This document shows positions 33,455-42,544 of a stretch of 64,000 bases of DNA, piece after piece. The stretch's first letter is position 1, and each line of letters begins with the position of its first letter. Below the pieces are notes generated by a model that ran no database searches, was not told the DNA's origin, and saw nothing but the letters and a program-made list of their open reading frames with translations. This stretch comes from Parabacteroides sp. PM6-13 (GTDB taxonomy: Bacteria > Bacteroidota > Bacteroidia > Bacteroidales > Tannerellaceae). The DNA is taken from contig NZ_JARXWF010000004.1 of assembly GCF_029892605.1 (NCBI RefSeq), positions 124,001 to 188,000 on the forward strand, written 5' to 3'. Both the position numbers and the translations under genes were made by a program.

Positions 33455-33659
33455 AAGCCCGAAAGGGCTTCCACTTGGATAACCCCGATGCAAGCCGTTA
33501 AGGCGCAGCTCGGGGTAGACACTATATCTATACAACGAACTCCGTAAGGAGGTCTACTGTTGAGCCCCTACGGAGCTCGTTCCTCTATCACTACCCACCC
33601 CGAGCTGCGCCTTCGGCTGGCATCGGGGTTATCCAAGTGGAAGTCCTTCCGGACTTCAG
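33455..33659 (-). repeat. Palindromic repeat B, copy 2 (B2, inverted)
   Basis: Begins with AAGCCC-GAAA-GGGCTT and ends with AAGTCC-TTCC-GGACTT, the reverse order of B1. Inverted arms GGATAACCCCGATGCAAGCC (33477 on) and its partner ending CGGGGTTATCC (to 33634). Central GAACTCCGTAAGGAGG...CCCCTACGGAGCTCG shows one arm diverging from the B1 stem. No ORF. It is the only large palindrome in the gap between the SusC and galM genes. Confidence 0.86.
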
Positions 33660-34023
33660 AAATCAAACCTATATATATGTTAATAAATACAAATCGCTCC
33701 CCTTTTCACTGAAACCCCAACTATCATTTTGACAAAAACGGGCGAGTATTTTTCCAAAAACGTAGGGGTATTTAAAATTACCCGCAGGAGTAACACTTTT
33801 TAACGTATCATATTGTAATGCAAAATCCACTTTTTGCTTACAATTTGTTTTTTAACATTTCGGGTGAGGACCTGCCAAATAATATTTGCTTAGAATGCAT
33901 AGAAACAGGCTATAATCGTGGATAAAAGTTAAAACCATGTTATACAACATAAATCATGCCGGGCAATGCGTGTGATTAGTCTGTACTTTTACAGGCAATT
34001 TGTAGAATTAAACTGAAATTTAC
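33660..34023. other. galM upstream region with a short palindrome
   Basis: AT-rich, no ORF. ATGTTATACAACAT at 33936-33949 (ATGTT-ATAC-AACAT) is a possible operator about 75 bp before galM. TACTTTTA at 33983-33990 is a poor -7 box. With one site only, no regulator can be named. The other side of B2, 32997-33454, is likewise AT-rich with only the susC promoter recognised. Confidence 0.3.
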
Positions 34024-35103
34024 ATGAAAAACGAAAAGACTCTATCCGGCTTGGATATTGCGGACTTCAGCAAGCAAGTGGATGGAAAAGAGACGGCTCT
34101 TTGTGTATTAACAAATAAGACCGGTGCAGAATTAACTATTACAAACTACGGTGCAAAAATTGTCTCTCTCATGGTTCCCGACCGATCGGGCAAACTGGTC
34201 GATGTGGTGACAGGCCATAAGAATATCGATGACTATATGACCAGCGAAGAGCCCTATTTCGGGGCGGTTTGCGGACGTTATGGCAACCGTATTGCGAAAG
34301 GTACTTTCACGTTGGATGGTGTTGTTTATGACAAACTGCCCATCAATAACGGACCCAATAGTTTGCATGGCGGTTTAAAAGGCTTTAATGCCGTGGTGTG
34401 GGATATGGTGCAGAACGACGACCAGACGGTGACCTTGACCTATACCGCTGCCGATGGCGAAGAGGGCTATCCGGGCGAGTTGAAAACGACCATCGTTTAT
34501 CAGTTGACCGACACCAACGAGGTGATTATCTCTTACGAGGCAACGACCGATAAACCGACCGTATTGAACCTAACCAACCACTCCTATTTCAACCTCTCCG
34601 GAGCAGGCGACCCGTATGTAGGCGATCATCTATTAGAGATCAATGCCGACACCTATCTGCCGACCGACGATACGGCGATTCCTTACGGACCGGCTGAAAA
34701 GGTAGAGGGGACTCCGATGGACTTCCGCACACCGTTCGAGATCGGCGCTCGTATTGAGGATGATTTCCAACAGTTGGTTTTCGGTAACGGATACGATCAT
34801 ACCTATGTATTAAATAAAGAGGGGAACGAATTATCATTCTGTGCCCGTTGCTCTTCGCCCAAGACCGGTATTGTGATGGAGACCTATACCACAGAGCCGG
34901 GCGTACAGCTCTATACCAGCAATTGGACGACCGGTAATTTTGAAGGCAAACCGGGACAGTATTACCCGAAACGCTCTGCTTTATGTCTGGAAACGCAGCA
35001 TTTCCCCAATAGCCCGAATATGCCGGACTATCCTTCGACGGTGCTTCGTCCCGGCGAGACATTCCAGAGCAAAACGGTATATGCCTTTACGATTGAAAAA
35101 TAA
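34024..35103 (+). CDS. galM: Aldose 1-epimerase (galactose mutarotase)
   Basis: Interconverts beta- and alpha-galactose ahead of galactokinase. 359 residues. Key parts are the GAKIVSLMVPDRSGKLVDVVTG start, GAVCGRYGNRIAKGTF, the catalytic His in NLTNHSYFNLSG, substrate His/Asp in GNGYDHTYVLN, and the Glu in LCLETQHFPNSPN. No signal peptide in the proper sense (MKNEKTLSG), so it is cytoplasmic. It heads a three-gene galactose operon with the MFS transporter (30 bp) and galK (39 bp). galT and galE are not in the window. Confidence 0.94.
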   Translation: MKNEKTLSGLDIADFSKQVDGKETALCVLTNKTGAELTITNYGAKIVSLMVPDRSGKLVDVVTGHKNIDDYMTSEEPYFGAVCGRYGNRIAKGTFTLDGVVYDKLPINNGPNSLHGGLKGFNAVVWDMVQNDDQTVTLTYTAADGEEGYPGELKTTIVYQLTDTNEVIISYEATTDKPTVLNLTNHSYFNLSGAGDPYVGDHLLEINADTYLPTDDTAIPYGPAEKVEGTPMDFRTPFEIGARIEDDFQQLVFGNGYDHTYVLNKEGNELSFCARCSSPKTGIVMETYTTEPGVQLYTSNWTTGNFEGKPGQYYPKRSALCLETQHFPNSPNMPDYPSTVLRPGETFQSKTVYAFTIEK

Positions 35104-35133
35104 TCTATTTAAATAACTCAAAAAAGCACTTTT

Positions 35134-36471
35134 ATGACACAAAAAAATCAACAAAATGGTCGGACTATCGCGATTGTCACGATGATCGTTATCTTCGCGA
35201 TGATTTCTTTCGTTACCAACCTGGCGGCCCCGATCGGGGTGATCTGGAAAGGCCAACCGGGCATTGAGGGATCGAACTTCCTGGGCATGATGGGTAACAT
35301 GATGAACTTCCTGGCCTATCTCTTTATGGGTATTCCGGCCGGTAAGATGCTTGTTAAGTTCGGTTACAAGAAAACCGCTTTGGCAGCTATCGCAGTCGGT
35401 TTCTTAGGCGTATTTATTCAGTTTCTTTCCGGCATCGTAGGTGTAGGGGCTACCCTATTCTCTCTCCCGTTGAACTTCTTCGTTTATCTGCTGGGAGCCT
35501 TCGTTGCAGGTTTCTCTGTATGTATGCTCAACACGGTGGTGAACCCGATGCTGAACCTCTTAGGAGGTGGCGGTAACAAAGGGAACCAGCTGATTCAGAT
35601 CGGTGGTACATTCAACTCTCTTTCCGGCACGCTGACTCCGATGTTCGTAGGTGCGTTGGTAGGTACCGTTACGGCACAGACCGCTATCACGGATGTGAAC
35701 CCGGTTCTTTTCGTAGCGATGGGCGTATTTGCCGTAGCATTTATCATCCTGTCGTTTATTCCCATTGCTGACCCGGACGCTGACAAAAAAGCGGGAAAAG
35801 AGGTTGTGTACGAAAGAAGCCCGTGGGCTTTCCGTCACTTTGTGTTGGGAACGATTGCTATCTTCGTATATGTAGGTGTTGAAATCGGTATACCGGGAAC
35901 CTTGAACTTCTTCCTGTCGGATGTGGATCCGAGTAAAGGTGCCGGATTGGATCCTGCTTCAGCCGCAACGATTGGTGGTTTCGTGGCAGGTACTTATTGG
36001 TTCCTGATGATGATCGGACGTTTCCTGGGAAGTCTTGTCGGTGCTAAGGTGTCGAGCAAAACGATGTTGACCTTTGCTTCCGGATTAGGTGCTTTGTTGG
36101 TTTTACTGGCTATCTATCTGCCGAAGACCATATTGGTTTCTATGCCTGTATTTACCGGTTCTGCTTTTGATATGGTTCAAGTGCCTATCGCGGCTTTACT
36201 GCTTGTGCTCTGCGGTCTTTGCACTTCGATCATGTGGGGAGGTATCTTCAACCTGGCCACCGAAGGATTAGGAAAATATACCGCTGCCGGATCAGGTATC
36301 TTTATGATGATGGTTGTTGGTGGTGGTGTTCTTCCGCTGATACAGAACTGGGTAGCCGACCTTTCAGGCTATATGACCAGCTACTGGGTGATTATCGCCG
36401 GTATGGTTTATATGCTCTATTATGCCTTGATCGGAAGCAAGAATGTAAACAAAGATATTCCTGTTGACTAA
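35134..36471 (+). CDS. MFS glucose/galactose(-fucose) transporter, FucP/GluP type
   Basis: Proton-coupled sugar importer of 445 residues with about 12 helices. Recognisable segments: FVTNLAAPIGVIWKGQPGIEGS, LGMMGNMMNFLAYLFMGIPAGKMLVKFGYKKTAL, NTVVNPMLNLLGGGGNKGNQLIQIGGTFNSLSGTLTP and GGFVAGTYWFLMMIGRFLGSLVG. Position between galM and galK points to galactose as substrate, though glucose is common in this group. Confidence 0.9.
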   Translation: MTQKNQQNGRTIAIVTMIVIFAMISFVTNLAAPIGVIWKGQPGIEGSNFLGMMGNMMNFLAYLFMGIPAGKMLVKFGYKKTALAAIAVGFLGVFIQFLSGIVGVGATLFSLPLNFFVYLLGAFVAGFSVCMLNTVVNPMLNLLGGGGNKGNQLIQIGGTFNSLSGTLTPMFVGALVGTVTAQTAITDVNPVLFVAMGVFAVAFIILSFIPIADPDADKKAGKEVVYERSPWAFRHFVLGTIAIFVYVGVEIGIPGTLNFFLSDVDPSKGAGLDPASAATIGGFVAGTYWFLMMIGRFLGSLVGAKVSSKTMLTFASGLGALLVLLAIYLPKTILVSMPVFTGSAFDMVQVPIAALLLVLCGLCTSIMWGGIFNLATEGLGKYTAAGSGIFMMMVVGGGVLPLIQNWVADLSGYMTSYWVIIAGMVYMLYYALIGSKNVNKDIPVD

Positions 36472-36510
36472 ACAAAACTATTACCATTTTATATGTAGGA
36501 GATTAAAATT

Positions 36511-37656
36511 ATGATGAAACAAATTAGAGAGAAATTCCAAGAAAAATTTCAGACAGAAGGAAATGTATTTGCCTCTCCGGGCCGTATTAACCTGATTGGC
36601 GAACACACCGATTATAATGGCGGATTCGTATTCCCCGGCGCGATTGACAAAGGCATGATTGCCGAGATCAAACCCAACGGAACAGGCAAGGTACGTGCTT
36701 ACTCGGTCGACCTGGATGATTACGCAGAATTTGGCTTGAACGAAGATGATCTGCCAAAAGCTGGTTGGGCAAAATATATCTTTGGCGTATGCCGCGAGAT
36801 TATCAAACGTGGCGGACAGATCCAAGGGTTTGACACGGTGTTTGCCGGCGATGTGCCACTGGGCGCGGGTATGTCTTCTTCGGCTGCCTTGGAAAGTACA
36901 TACGCGTTTGCGTTGAATGAACTATTCAGCTTAGGCATTGATAAGTTTGAACTGGCAAAGATCGGGCAGATGACTGAGCACCACTATGTGGGTGTGAACT
37001 GCGGTATCATGGACCAGTTTGCCTCTATCTTCGGAAAAGAGGGAAGCCTGATCCGCTTGGATTGCCGTTCATTGGAGTATAAATACTTCCCGTTCCATCC
37101 GAAAGGCTACAAATTGGTATTGCTGGATACGCTGGCTAAGCATGAGTTGGTGGATTCTCCTTACAACAAACGCCGTCAGTCGTGCGAAAATGTGGTGGCA
37201 ACGATGCGTCGCAACCATCCGCATGTAGAGTTCCTGCGTGATGCCAATATGGATATGCTCAACGAGGTGAAAGCCGATATTAGCGCGGAAGATTATATGC
37301 GTGCCGAATATGTGATTGGAGAAATCCAACGCGTATTGGATGTGTGTGACGCGTTGGAACGCGACGATTACGAAACGGTAGGCCAGAAAATGTACGAAAC
37401 TCATTATGGCATGAGCAAACTGTATGAGGTAAGCTGTGAAGAGCTTGACTTCTTGAACGACATTGCGAAAGAATGTGGTGTAACAGGCTCACGCGTGATG
37501 GGTGGCGGCTTTGGTGGCTGTACGATCAATCTGGTGAAGGATGAATTGTATGACGCCTTTATCGCGAAAGCGTTCAGTGCTTACAAAGAGAAATTCGGCT
37601 TCGAACCGAAGGTATATCCTGTGGTGATTAGCGACGGAGCTCGTAAGCTGGCATAA
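36511..37656 (+). CDS. galK: Galactokinase
   Basis: GHMP kinase that makes galactose-1-phosphate with ATP. 381 residues. The signature ASPGRINLIGEHTDYNGGFVFP is at about 21-42, the ATP loop VPLGAGMSSSAALE at about 115, the catalytic Asp region CGIMDQFASIFG, and the C-terminal VMGGGFGGCTINLV. Start at 36511 (ATG ATG; the second ATG also possible). Last gene of the operon; a strong terminator follows 28 bp after the stop. Confidence 0.95.
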   Translation: MMKQIREKFQEKFQTEGNVFASPGRINLIGEHTDYNGGFVFPGAIDKGMIAEIKPNGTGKVRAYSVDLDDYAEFGLNEDDLPKAGWAKYIFGVCREIIKRGGQIQGFDTVFAGDVPLGAGMSSSAALESTYAFALNELFSLGIDKFELAKIGQMTEHHYVGVNCGIMDQFASIFGKEGSLIRLDCRSLEYKYFPFHPKGYKLVLLDTLAKHELVDSPYNKRRQSCENVVATMRRNHPHVEFLRDANMDMLNEVKADISAEDYMRAEYVIGEIQRVLDVCDALERDDYETVGQKMYETHYGMSKLYEVSCEELDFLNDIAKECGVTGSRVMGGGFGGCTINLVKDELYDAFIAKAFSAYKEKFGFEPKVYPVVISDGARKLA

Positions 37657-37683
37657 GAACTGATTTTCAATTTATATACAAAG

Positions 37684-37715
37684 AAGGCGTTGTCGGTAGC
37701 GATAACGCCTTTTTT
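37684..37715 (+). terminator. Rho-independent terminator of the gal operon
   Basis: Stem AAGGCGTT/AACGCCTT around GTCGGTAGCGAT, followed by TTTT. Confidence 0.85.
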
Positions 37716-37738
37716 GTATTATAAATATGTTAGGGGCA

Positions 37739-37769
37739 TTCGGTTTTATAATGAGAATAGTTATCTTTG
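37739..37769 (+). promoter_or_regulatory. Promoter of tkt-rpiB
   Basis: TTCG (37739-37742), 19 bp, TATCTTTG (37762-37769). It lies upstream of the ATG at 37794 and overlaps an earlier in-frame TTG (37767), so the ATG is the true start. Confidence 0.55.
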
Positions 37770-37793
37770 CATGAAATTAAATTCCACATAAAG

Positions 37794-39815
37794 ATGAATG
37801 ATATTCAATTAATGAACAAAGCGGCGGATAATATTCGTATTCTGGCCGCATCGATGGTTGAGAAAGCCAACTCAGGACACCCGGGAGGCGCTATGGGAGG
37901 TGCCGATTTTGTTAATGTTTTGTTCTCAGAATTTTTAGTGTACGACCCTAAAAATCCAACCTGGGAAGGCCGTGATCGCTTCTTCCTTGATCCGGGACAT
38001 ATGTCACCTATGCTTTATGCGGTATTGTCTCTTTGCGGTAAATATACCATGGATGAACTGGCTGCTTTCCGTCAGTGGGAGAGCCCGACGCCGGGACATC
38101 CCGAACGCGATATCATGCGTGGCGTAGAGAACACGTCAGGTCCGTTGGGACAAGGCCATACGATGGCTGTTGGAGCGGCTATCGCTGCTAAATTCCTGAA
38201 AGCACGCCTGGGCGATCAGATGAATCAGACTATTTATGCCTTTATCTCAGACGGAGGTGTTCAGGAAGAGATCTCTCAGGGGGCAGGGCGTATTGCCGGT
38301 AACCTGGGGTTGGACAACCTGATCATGTTCTATGACTCTAACAATATTCAGCTCTCTACCAAAGTAGAAGAGGTAACGATAGAGAATGTTGCGCAAAAAT
38401 ACGAAGCGTGGGGCTGGAAAGTGATCACGATCAACGGTAATGACGCGGCAGCTATTCGCCAGGCCTTGACAGAAGCCAAAGCAGTGAATGATCGTCCGAC
38501 ATTGATTATTGGTAACACCATTATGGGTAAAGGGGCTGTGAAAGAGGACAAGAGCAGCTTCGAAGATATGGTTTCTACCCATGGACAACCGCTTTCTGCT
38601 GCCGGAGCTTCTTACGCAGAGACGGTGCGCAACTTGGGTGGTGACGCGGAGAAACCGTTTGTTATCTTCCCGGAAGTGGCCGAATTGTATGCCAAGAGAG
38701 CTGAAGAGCTGGCCGGCATCGTAGCCGAACGCTATGCTGCCGAAGAGGCATGGGCAAAAGCCAATCCGGAAATGGCAGCGAATAAGAAAAGATGGTTTGC
38801 CGGTGAACTGCCGCAAATCGACTGGGCAGGCATCGAACAAAAGGCAGGTCAGGCAACGCGTGCTGCTTCGGCTACCGTATTAAGCGCTTTGGCTGTACAG
38901 GTTGACAATATGATTTGTGCCTCTGCCGACCTCTCTAACTCAGATAAGACCGATGGATTCCTGAAGAAGACATATGCCTTCAAACGCGATGACTTCAGTG
39001 GATCTTTCTTCCAGGCTGGGGTAGCAGAGCTGACCATGGCTTCTATCTGTCTAGGTATGTCGCTCCATGGGGGTGTGATACCGGCTTGCGGAACCTTCTT
39101 TGTGTTCTCTGATTATATGAAACCGGTGGTACGTATGGCTGCCTTGATGGAACAACAGATTATCTTTATCTGGACACACGATGCGTTCCGCGTAGGAGAA
39201 GACGGACCAACACATGAGCCTGTTGAACAGGAAGCACAGATCCGTTTGATGGAAAAACTGAAGAACCACCATGGAAAGAACTCTATGTTGGTGCTTCGTC
39301 CGGCTGATGTGAACGAAACGACTGTGGCCTGGAAGATGGCGATGGAAAACAAAACTCCGACAGGACTTATCCTTTCTCGTCAGAATATCACCAATCTGCC
39401 GAATAGCAGCTACCAGGAAGCTTTGAAAGCTGAAAAGGGTGCTTACGTGGTGGAAGATGATGCAAACGCAGATGTGACCCTGTTGGCTTCCGGTTCGGAA
39501 GTGGCCACATTAGTAGAAGGTGCTGCACTATTGCGTGCCGACGGTATCAAGGTGCGTATCGTTTCTGTTCCTTCGGAAGGACTTTTCCGTTCACAATCGA
39601 AAGACTATCAAGATGCGGTGATTACGCCGGGAAGCAAGATCTTCGGTATGACAGCCGGTCTGCCTGTTACCTTGCAGGGATTGGTTGGCGACCAGGGCAA
39701 AGTATGGGGACTGGAATCGTTTGGTTTCTCTGCTCCTTACAAAGTGCTTGACGAAAAATTGGGCTTCACAGCTAATAACGTGTACAAACAGGTAAAAGAA
39801 TATCTGGGAAAATGA
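37794..39815 (+). CDS. tkt: Transketolase
   Basis: Thiamine-diphosphate enzyme of the non-oxidative pentose phosphate pathway. 673 residues. N-terminal ThDP domain with SGHPGGAMGGADF, DRFFLDPGHMSPMLYA, GPLGQGHTMAVGAA and the ThDP/Mg motif GDGG-type here read SDGGVQEE. Pyrimidine domain FFQAGVAELTMAS (the conserved Glu), then THDAFRVGEDGPTHEPVEQ. The C-terminal domain ends VKEYLGK. Coupled by a 4-bp overlap (ATGA) to rpiB, the enzyme supplying ribose-5-phosphate. Confidence 0.95.
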   Translation: MNDIQLMNKAADNIRILAASMVEKANSGHPGGAMGGADFVNVLFSEFLVYDPKNPTWEGRDRFFLDPGHMSPMLYAVLSLCGKYTMDELAAFRQWESPTPGHPERDIMRGVENTSGPLGQGHTMAVGAAIAAKFLKARLGDQMNQTIYAFISDGGVQEEISQGAGRIAGNLGLDNLIMFYDSNNIQLSTKVEEVTIENVAQKYEAWGWKVITINGNDAAAIRQALTEAKAVNDRPTLIIGNTIMGKGAVKEDKSSFEDMVSTHGQPLSAAGASYAETVRNLGGDAEKPFVIFPEVAELYAKRAEELAGIVAERYAAEEAWAKANPEMAANKKRWFAGELPQIDWAGIEQKAGQATRAASATVLSALAVQVDNMICASADLSNSDKTDGFLKKTYAFKRDDFSGSFFQAGVAELTMASICLGMSLHGGVIPACGTFFVFSDYMKPVVRMAALMEQQIIFIWTHDAFRVGEDGPTHEPVEQEAQIRLMEKLKNHHGKNSMLVLRPADVNETTVAWKMAMENKTPTGLILSRQNITNLPNSSYQEALKAEKGAYVVEDDANADVTLLASGSEVATLVEGAALLRADGIKVRIVSVPSEGLFRSQSKDYQDAVITPGSKIFGMTAGLPVTLQGLVGDQGKVWGLESFGFSAPYKVLDEKLGFTANNVYKQVKEYLGK

Positions 39816-40243
39816 TAGGCATATGCAGTGACCATGCCGGTTACGAACTGAAAGAGTATATCAAGACATTATTGTCGGATATGGGATTGGAGTACCGGGA
39901 TTTCGGTGCCTACTCTTCGGAGAGTTCCGATTATCCTGACTTCGCGCATCCGTTGGCAGAAGCTATTGAAGCCGGAGAAGTTTATCCGGGTATCGCCGTG
40001 TGCGGTTCCGGAATCGGGATCAGCATCACGCTCAACAAACACCAGGGTGTACGGGCGGCTTTGTGCTGGAACCATGAGATAGCCTCCCTTTCCCGCCATC
40101 ATAATGACGCCAATGTACTTGTCCTTCCCGGACGTTTTATCGAACGGGAAGAGGCGGCAAAAGCAGTGGATACTTTTCTAAACACCTCCTTTGACGGTGG
40201 GCGTCATCAGACGCGGATCGACAAAATACCGGTAAGAAAATAG
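39812..40243 (+). CDS. rpiB: Ribose-5-phosphate isomerase B
   Basis: Interconverts ribulose- and ribose-5-phosphate. 143 residues, LacA/RpiB family. MIGICSDHAGYELKEYI has the substrate Asp-His near residue 8. SDYPDFAHPLAEAIE follows, and the catalytic Cys is in VCGSGIGISITLNKHQGVRAALCW. NDANVLVLPGRFI completes the pattern. Overlaps tkt by 4 bp, so translation is coupled. Confidence 0.95.
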   Translation: MIGICSDHAGYELKEYIKTLLSDMGLEYRDFGAYSSESSDYPDFAHPLAEAIEAGEVYPGIAVCGSGIGISITLNKHQGVRAALCWNHEIASLSRHHNDANVLVLPGRFIEREEAAKAVDTFLNTSFDGGRHQTRIDKIPVRK

Positions 40244-40280
40244 TAGGTGTAGCCAATAGCTCTCTACCAAGAAAACGTAA

Positions 40281-40320
40281 AAGACTTTAAGGTCCTCAAG
40301 GACTTTAAAGTCTTTTTTTT
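40281..40320 (+). terminator. Rho-independent terminator of tkt-rpiB
   Basis: Stem AAGACTTTAAGGTCC with GGACTTTAAAGTCTT around TCAA, followed by eight T. Confidence 0.88.
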
Positions 40321-40416
40321 ATAAATAGTCTCTCCTTTGACAACAAATTCAAGCCTATTACTGTTCCCTATATAGGAAACATGAAAAGAATTATTTATCC
40401 AATAAATTTATAGGTT

Positions 40417-40908
40417 ATGATCAAGAGAGACAAAAGCATTGAATTATTAAACAAGGCAGTAGCCGAAGAGATGACTGCCGTAAACCAGTACATGTATTTC
40501 CATATTCTGCTCGAAGATATGGGCTATGACTACCTGGCTGCCTATTTTAAGCGCACCTCCATCAAAGAGATGATTCATGTGGAGAAATTTGCCGAACGCA
40601 TCCTCTATCTGAAAGGGGAACTGGAATTGCGTGCCTCCAAAGGGGTTCAGAAAATCCATGATGTGAAACAGATGCTGGAACTGGCCAACAAAATGGAGTT
40701 GGACACCATCCAGAACTATAACGAATGGGCTAAGATCTGTGCGGACGAATCCGACGCCGCCTCCAAGAAATTGTTTGAAGCCATCCTATTGGAAGAGGAA
40801 GAGCACCAGGATCAGTTCGACACCGAATTGGACAATATGAATAATTTTGGTGATAACTATCTGGCACTTCAATCGATTGCCCACAGCAAAAGCGCTGCCA
40901 AAGAATAA
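40417..40908 (+). CDS. bfr: Bacterioferritin
   Basis: Iron-storage 24-mer with di-iron ferroxidase centre. 163 residues. All di-iron ligands stand at the E. coli numbers: Glu18, Glu51, His54, Glu94, Glu127, His130. The haem-ligand methionine, Met52, is conserved too (KEMIHVEKF), which separates it from non-haem ferritins. Monocistronic, bounded by terminators on both sides (40281-40320 and 40940-40973). It probably protects this anaerobe from iron-driven oxidative damage. Confidence 0.93.
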   Translation: MIKRDKSIELLNKAVAEEMTAVNQYMYFHILLEDMGYDYLAAYFKRTSIKEMIHVEKFAERILYLKGELELRASKGVQKIHDVKQMLELANKMELDTIQNYNEWAKICADESDAASKKLFEAILLEEEEHQDQFDTELDNMNNFGDNYLALQSIAHSKSAAKE

Positions 40909-40939
40909 TTGTATCTTACATAGATAGATCATGTGTGTT

Positions 40940-40973
40940 AAAGGCCGTTCTGATTTTTTCAGGATGGCCTTTT
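40940..40973 (+). terminator. Terminator of bfr
   Basis: AAAGGCCGTTCTGA pairs with TCAGGATGGCCTTTT (one G-T and one T-G pair), T-rich loop and tail. Confidence 0.75.
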
Positions 40974-41028
40974 GCTATTTTGTCCGCAAACGTTTTCAGG
41001 GAGCATCTCTTTTTTTATGGGGCGAGGA

Positions 41029-41059
41029 TTCGATATTCGTTGATAATTCTGTAAGTTTG
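41029..41059 (+). promoter_or_regulatory. Promoter of the SLC45-like transporter
   Basis: TTCG, 19-bp spacer, TAAGTTTG (41052-41059), 27 bp before the ATG. Confidence 0.5.
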
Positions 41060-41085
41060 TGTGTTGATCCATTAAATACGAATAC

Positions 41086-42444
41086 ATGAAAGCAAAACCC
41101 TTCCTGAGTGTTTGGCAAATCCTGAATATGACCTTTGGCTTCTTAGGTATTCAGTTTGGATTTGCGTTGCAAAATGCCAATTCGAGCCGTATCCTTCAGA
41201 TCTACGGGGCCGATGTCGAACATCTTTCCCTGTTTTGGCTGGCTGCTCCGTTGACCGGCATGATCGTACAGCCCCTGATTGGACACTATTCCGACCGTAC
41301 CTGGAACCGCCTGGGACGGCGACGCCCGTTCTTTCTGGTGGGTGCCATATTGACGACGATCGCCTTGATCCTGATGCCGAACGCCGGGCTTTTTATATCG
41401 CCTGAGACCACCCATGCTATTCTTTCGCCGGTACTCATAGGTGCCGGTATGTTGATGATAATGGATGCTTCCATCAATGTCACTATGGAGCCTTTCCGTG
41501 CTCTGGTGGGCGATATGCTTCCTGCCGAGCAGCATACGGTTGGTTTCTCGATCCAGACATTCCTGATCGGGATCGGTGCGGTGGTGGGTTCGCTCATGCC
41601 GAGCCTGATGAACCGCTTCTTCGGTTTTTCGAACATGGCGGAACCGGGCGAGGTGGCTGATAATGTGAAATATGCTTTCTATGTCGGAGCTGCCGTTCTC
41701 TTTGTCTGTGTCCTGTGGACCATCGTGACAACCAAAGAGTACTCACCGAAAGAGCTGGCGGAGTTCAGCGGAGAGGAGGCTGATAAGCCGAAGGAGAAAC
41801 ACCGGAACGGATTGATGGAGATCATATATGATATCGCGCATATGCCTAAGGTGATGTGGCAACTCGGCATATGTCAGTTCTTTGCCTGGTTTGCTCTCTA
41901 TTCCATGTGGGTCTATTCCACTCCGGCGATAGCCGAGCATGTCTATCATTCGCCCGATCCCTCTTCAGCCGGATATGCCGCCGCGGGCGATAAGGTGGGC
42001 GAGTTGTTTAGCGTCTATAACTTTGTTGCCATGCTTTTTGCCCTTTTATTGATTCCGATCGCCAAGAAATGGGGACGCAAATCGACCCATGCGATCTGCC
42101 TTACCCTGGGGGGCTTGGGATTGATGTCGCTCTATTTCCTGACTGACACGAACGTGATGATCGTCTCAATGATTGGAGTGGGCATTGCCTGGGCGAGCAT
42201 CCTGGCTATGCCTTATGCCATCCTTTCCGACAGTCTTCCGGCGGAAAAAATGGGCACCTATATGGGGATCTTCAATTTCTTTATCACCCTGCCGCAGATC
42301 ACCAACGGCATTATCCACGGTTGGATCGTGCGCAATGTGTACGGAGGACATCCGATGTATGCACTGTTGACAGGCGGTATCTTCCTGTTGTTTGCCGCGA
42401 TCGCCGTGGTGTTTGTGAAGACGAAGACAGCCCATTCGCGTTGA
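41086..42444 (+). CDS. MFS sugar transporter, SLC45/GPH-like
   Basis: 452 residues, about 12 helices. LSVWQILNMTFGFLGIQFGFALQNANSSRI, PLIGHYSDRTWNRLGRRRPFFLVGA (the D-R-x-x-x-x-G-R-R-R/P loop of the SLC45 group) and FMSALVGDMLPAEQH-type loop (FRALVGDMLPAEQHTVGFSIQ) point to a proton-linked disaccharide (sucrose or maltose) transporter. No glucosidase or kinase gene stands beside it, so the sugar is undecided. It has its own promoter. Confidence 0.87.
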   Translation: MKAKPFLSVWQILNMTFGFLGIQFGFALQNANSSRILQIYGADVEHLSLFWLAAPLTGMIVQPLIGHYSDRTWNRLGRRRPFFLVGAILTTIALILMPNAGLFISPETTHAILSPVLIGAGMLMIMDASINVTMEPFRALVGDMLPAEQHTVGFSIQTFLIGIGAVVGSLMPSLMNRFFGFSNMAEPGEVADNVKYAFYVGAAVLFVCVLWTIVTTKEYSPKELAEFSGEEADKPKEKHRNGLMEIIYDIAHMPKVMWQLGICQFFAWFALYSMWVYSTPAIAEHVYHSPDPSSAGYAAAGDKVGELFSVYNFVAMLFALLLIPIAKKWGRKSTHAICLTLGGLGLMSLYFLTDTNVMIVSMIGVGIAWASILAMPYAILSDSLPAEKMGTYMGIFNFFITLPQITNGIIHGWIVRNVYGGHPMYALLTGGIFLLFAAIAVVFVKTKTAHSR

Positions 42445-42508
42445 GAACCGACAAATATTTGTTCACCATTGCCGCGCGACGGAGATCACCAAATTCCTAT
42501 ATCTTTAT

Positions 42509-42516
42509 TATCTTTG
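42509..42516 (+). promoter_or_regulatory. -7 box for holB
   Basis: TATCTTTG, 29 bp before the ATG at 42545. -33 box not identified. Confidence 0.4.
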
Positions 42517-42544
42517 CCCCTAAGGAACAAAAAACAAAAACGGC

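Noticed and set aside
34024-42444. A complete galactose/maltose utilisation locus from galM to the SLC45-like transporter
   Set aside because: Terminators at 37684, 40281 and 40940 and separate promoters divide it; bfr lies in between.
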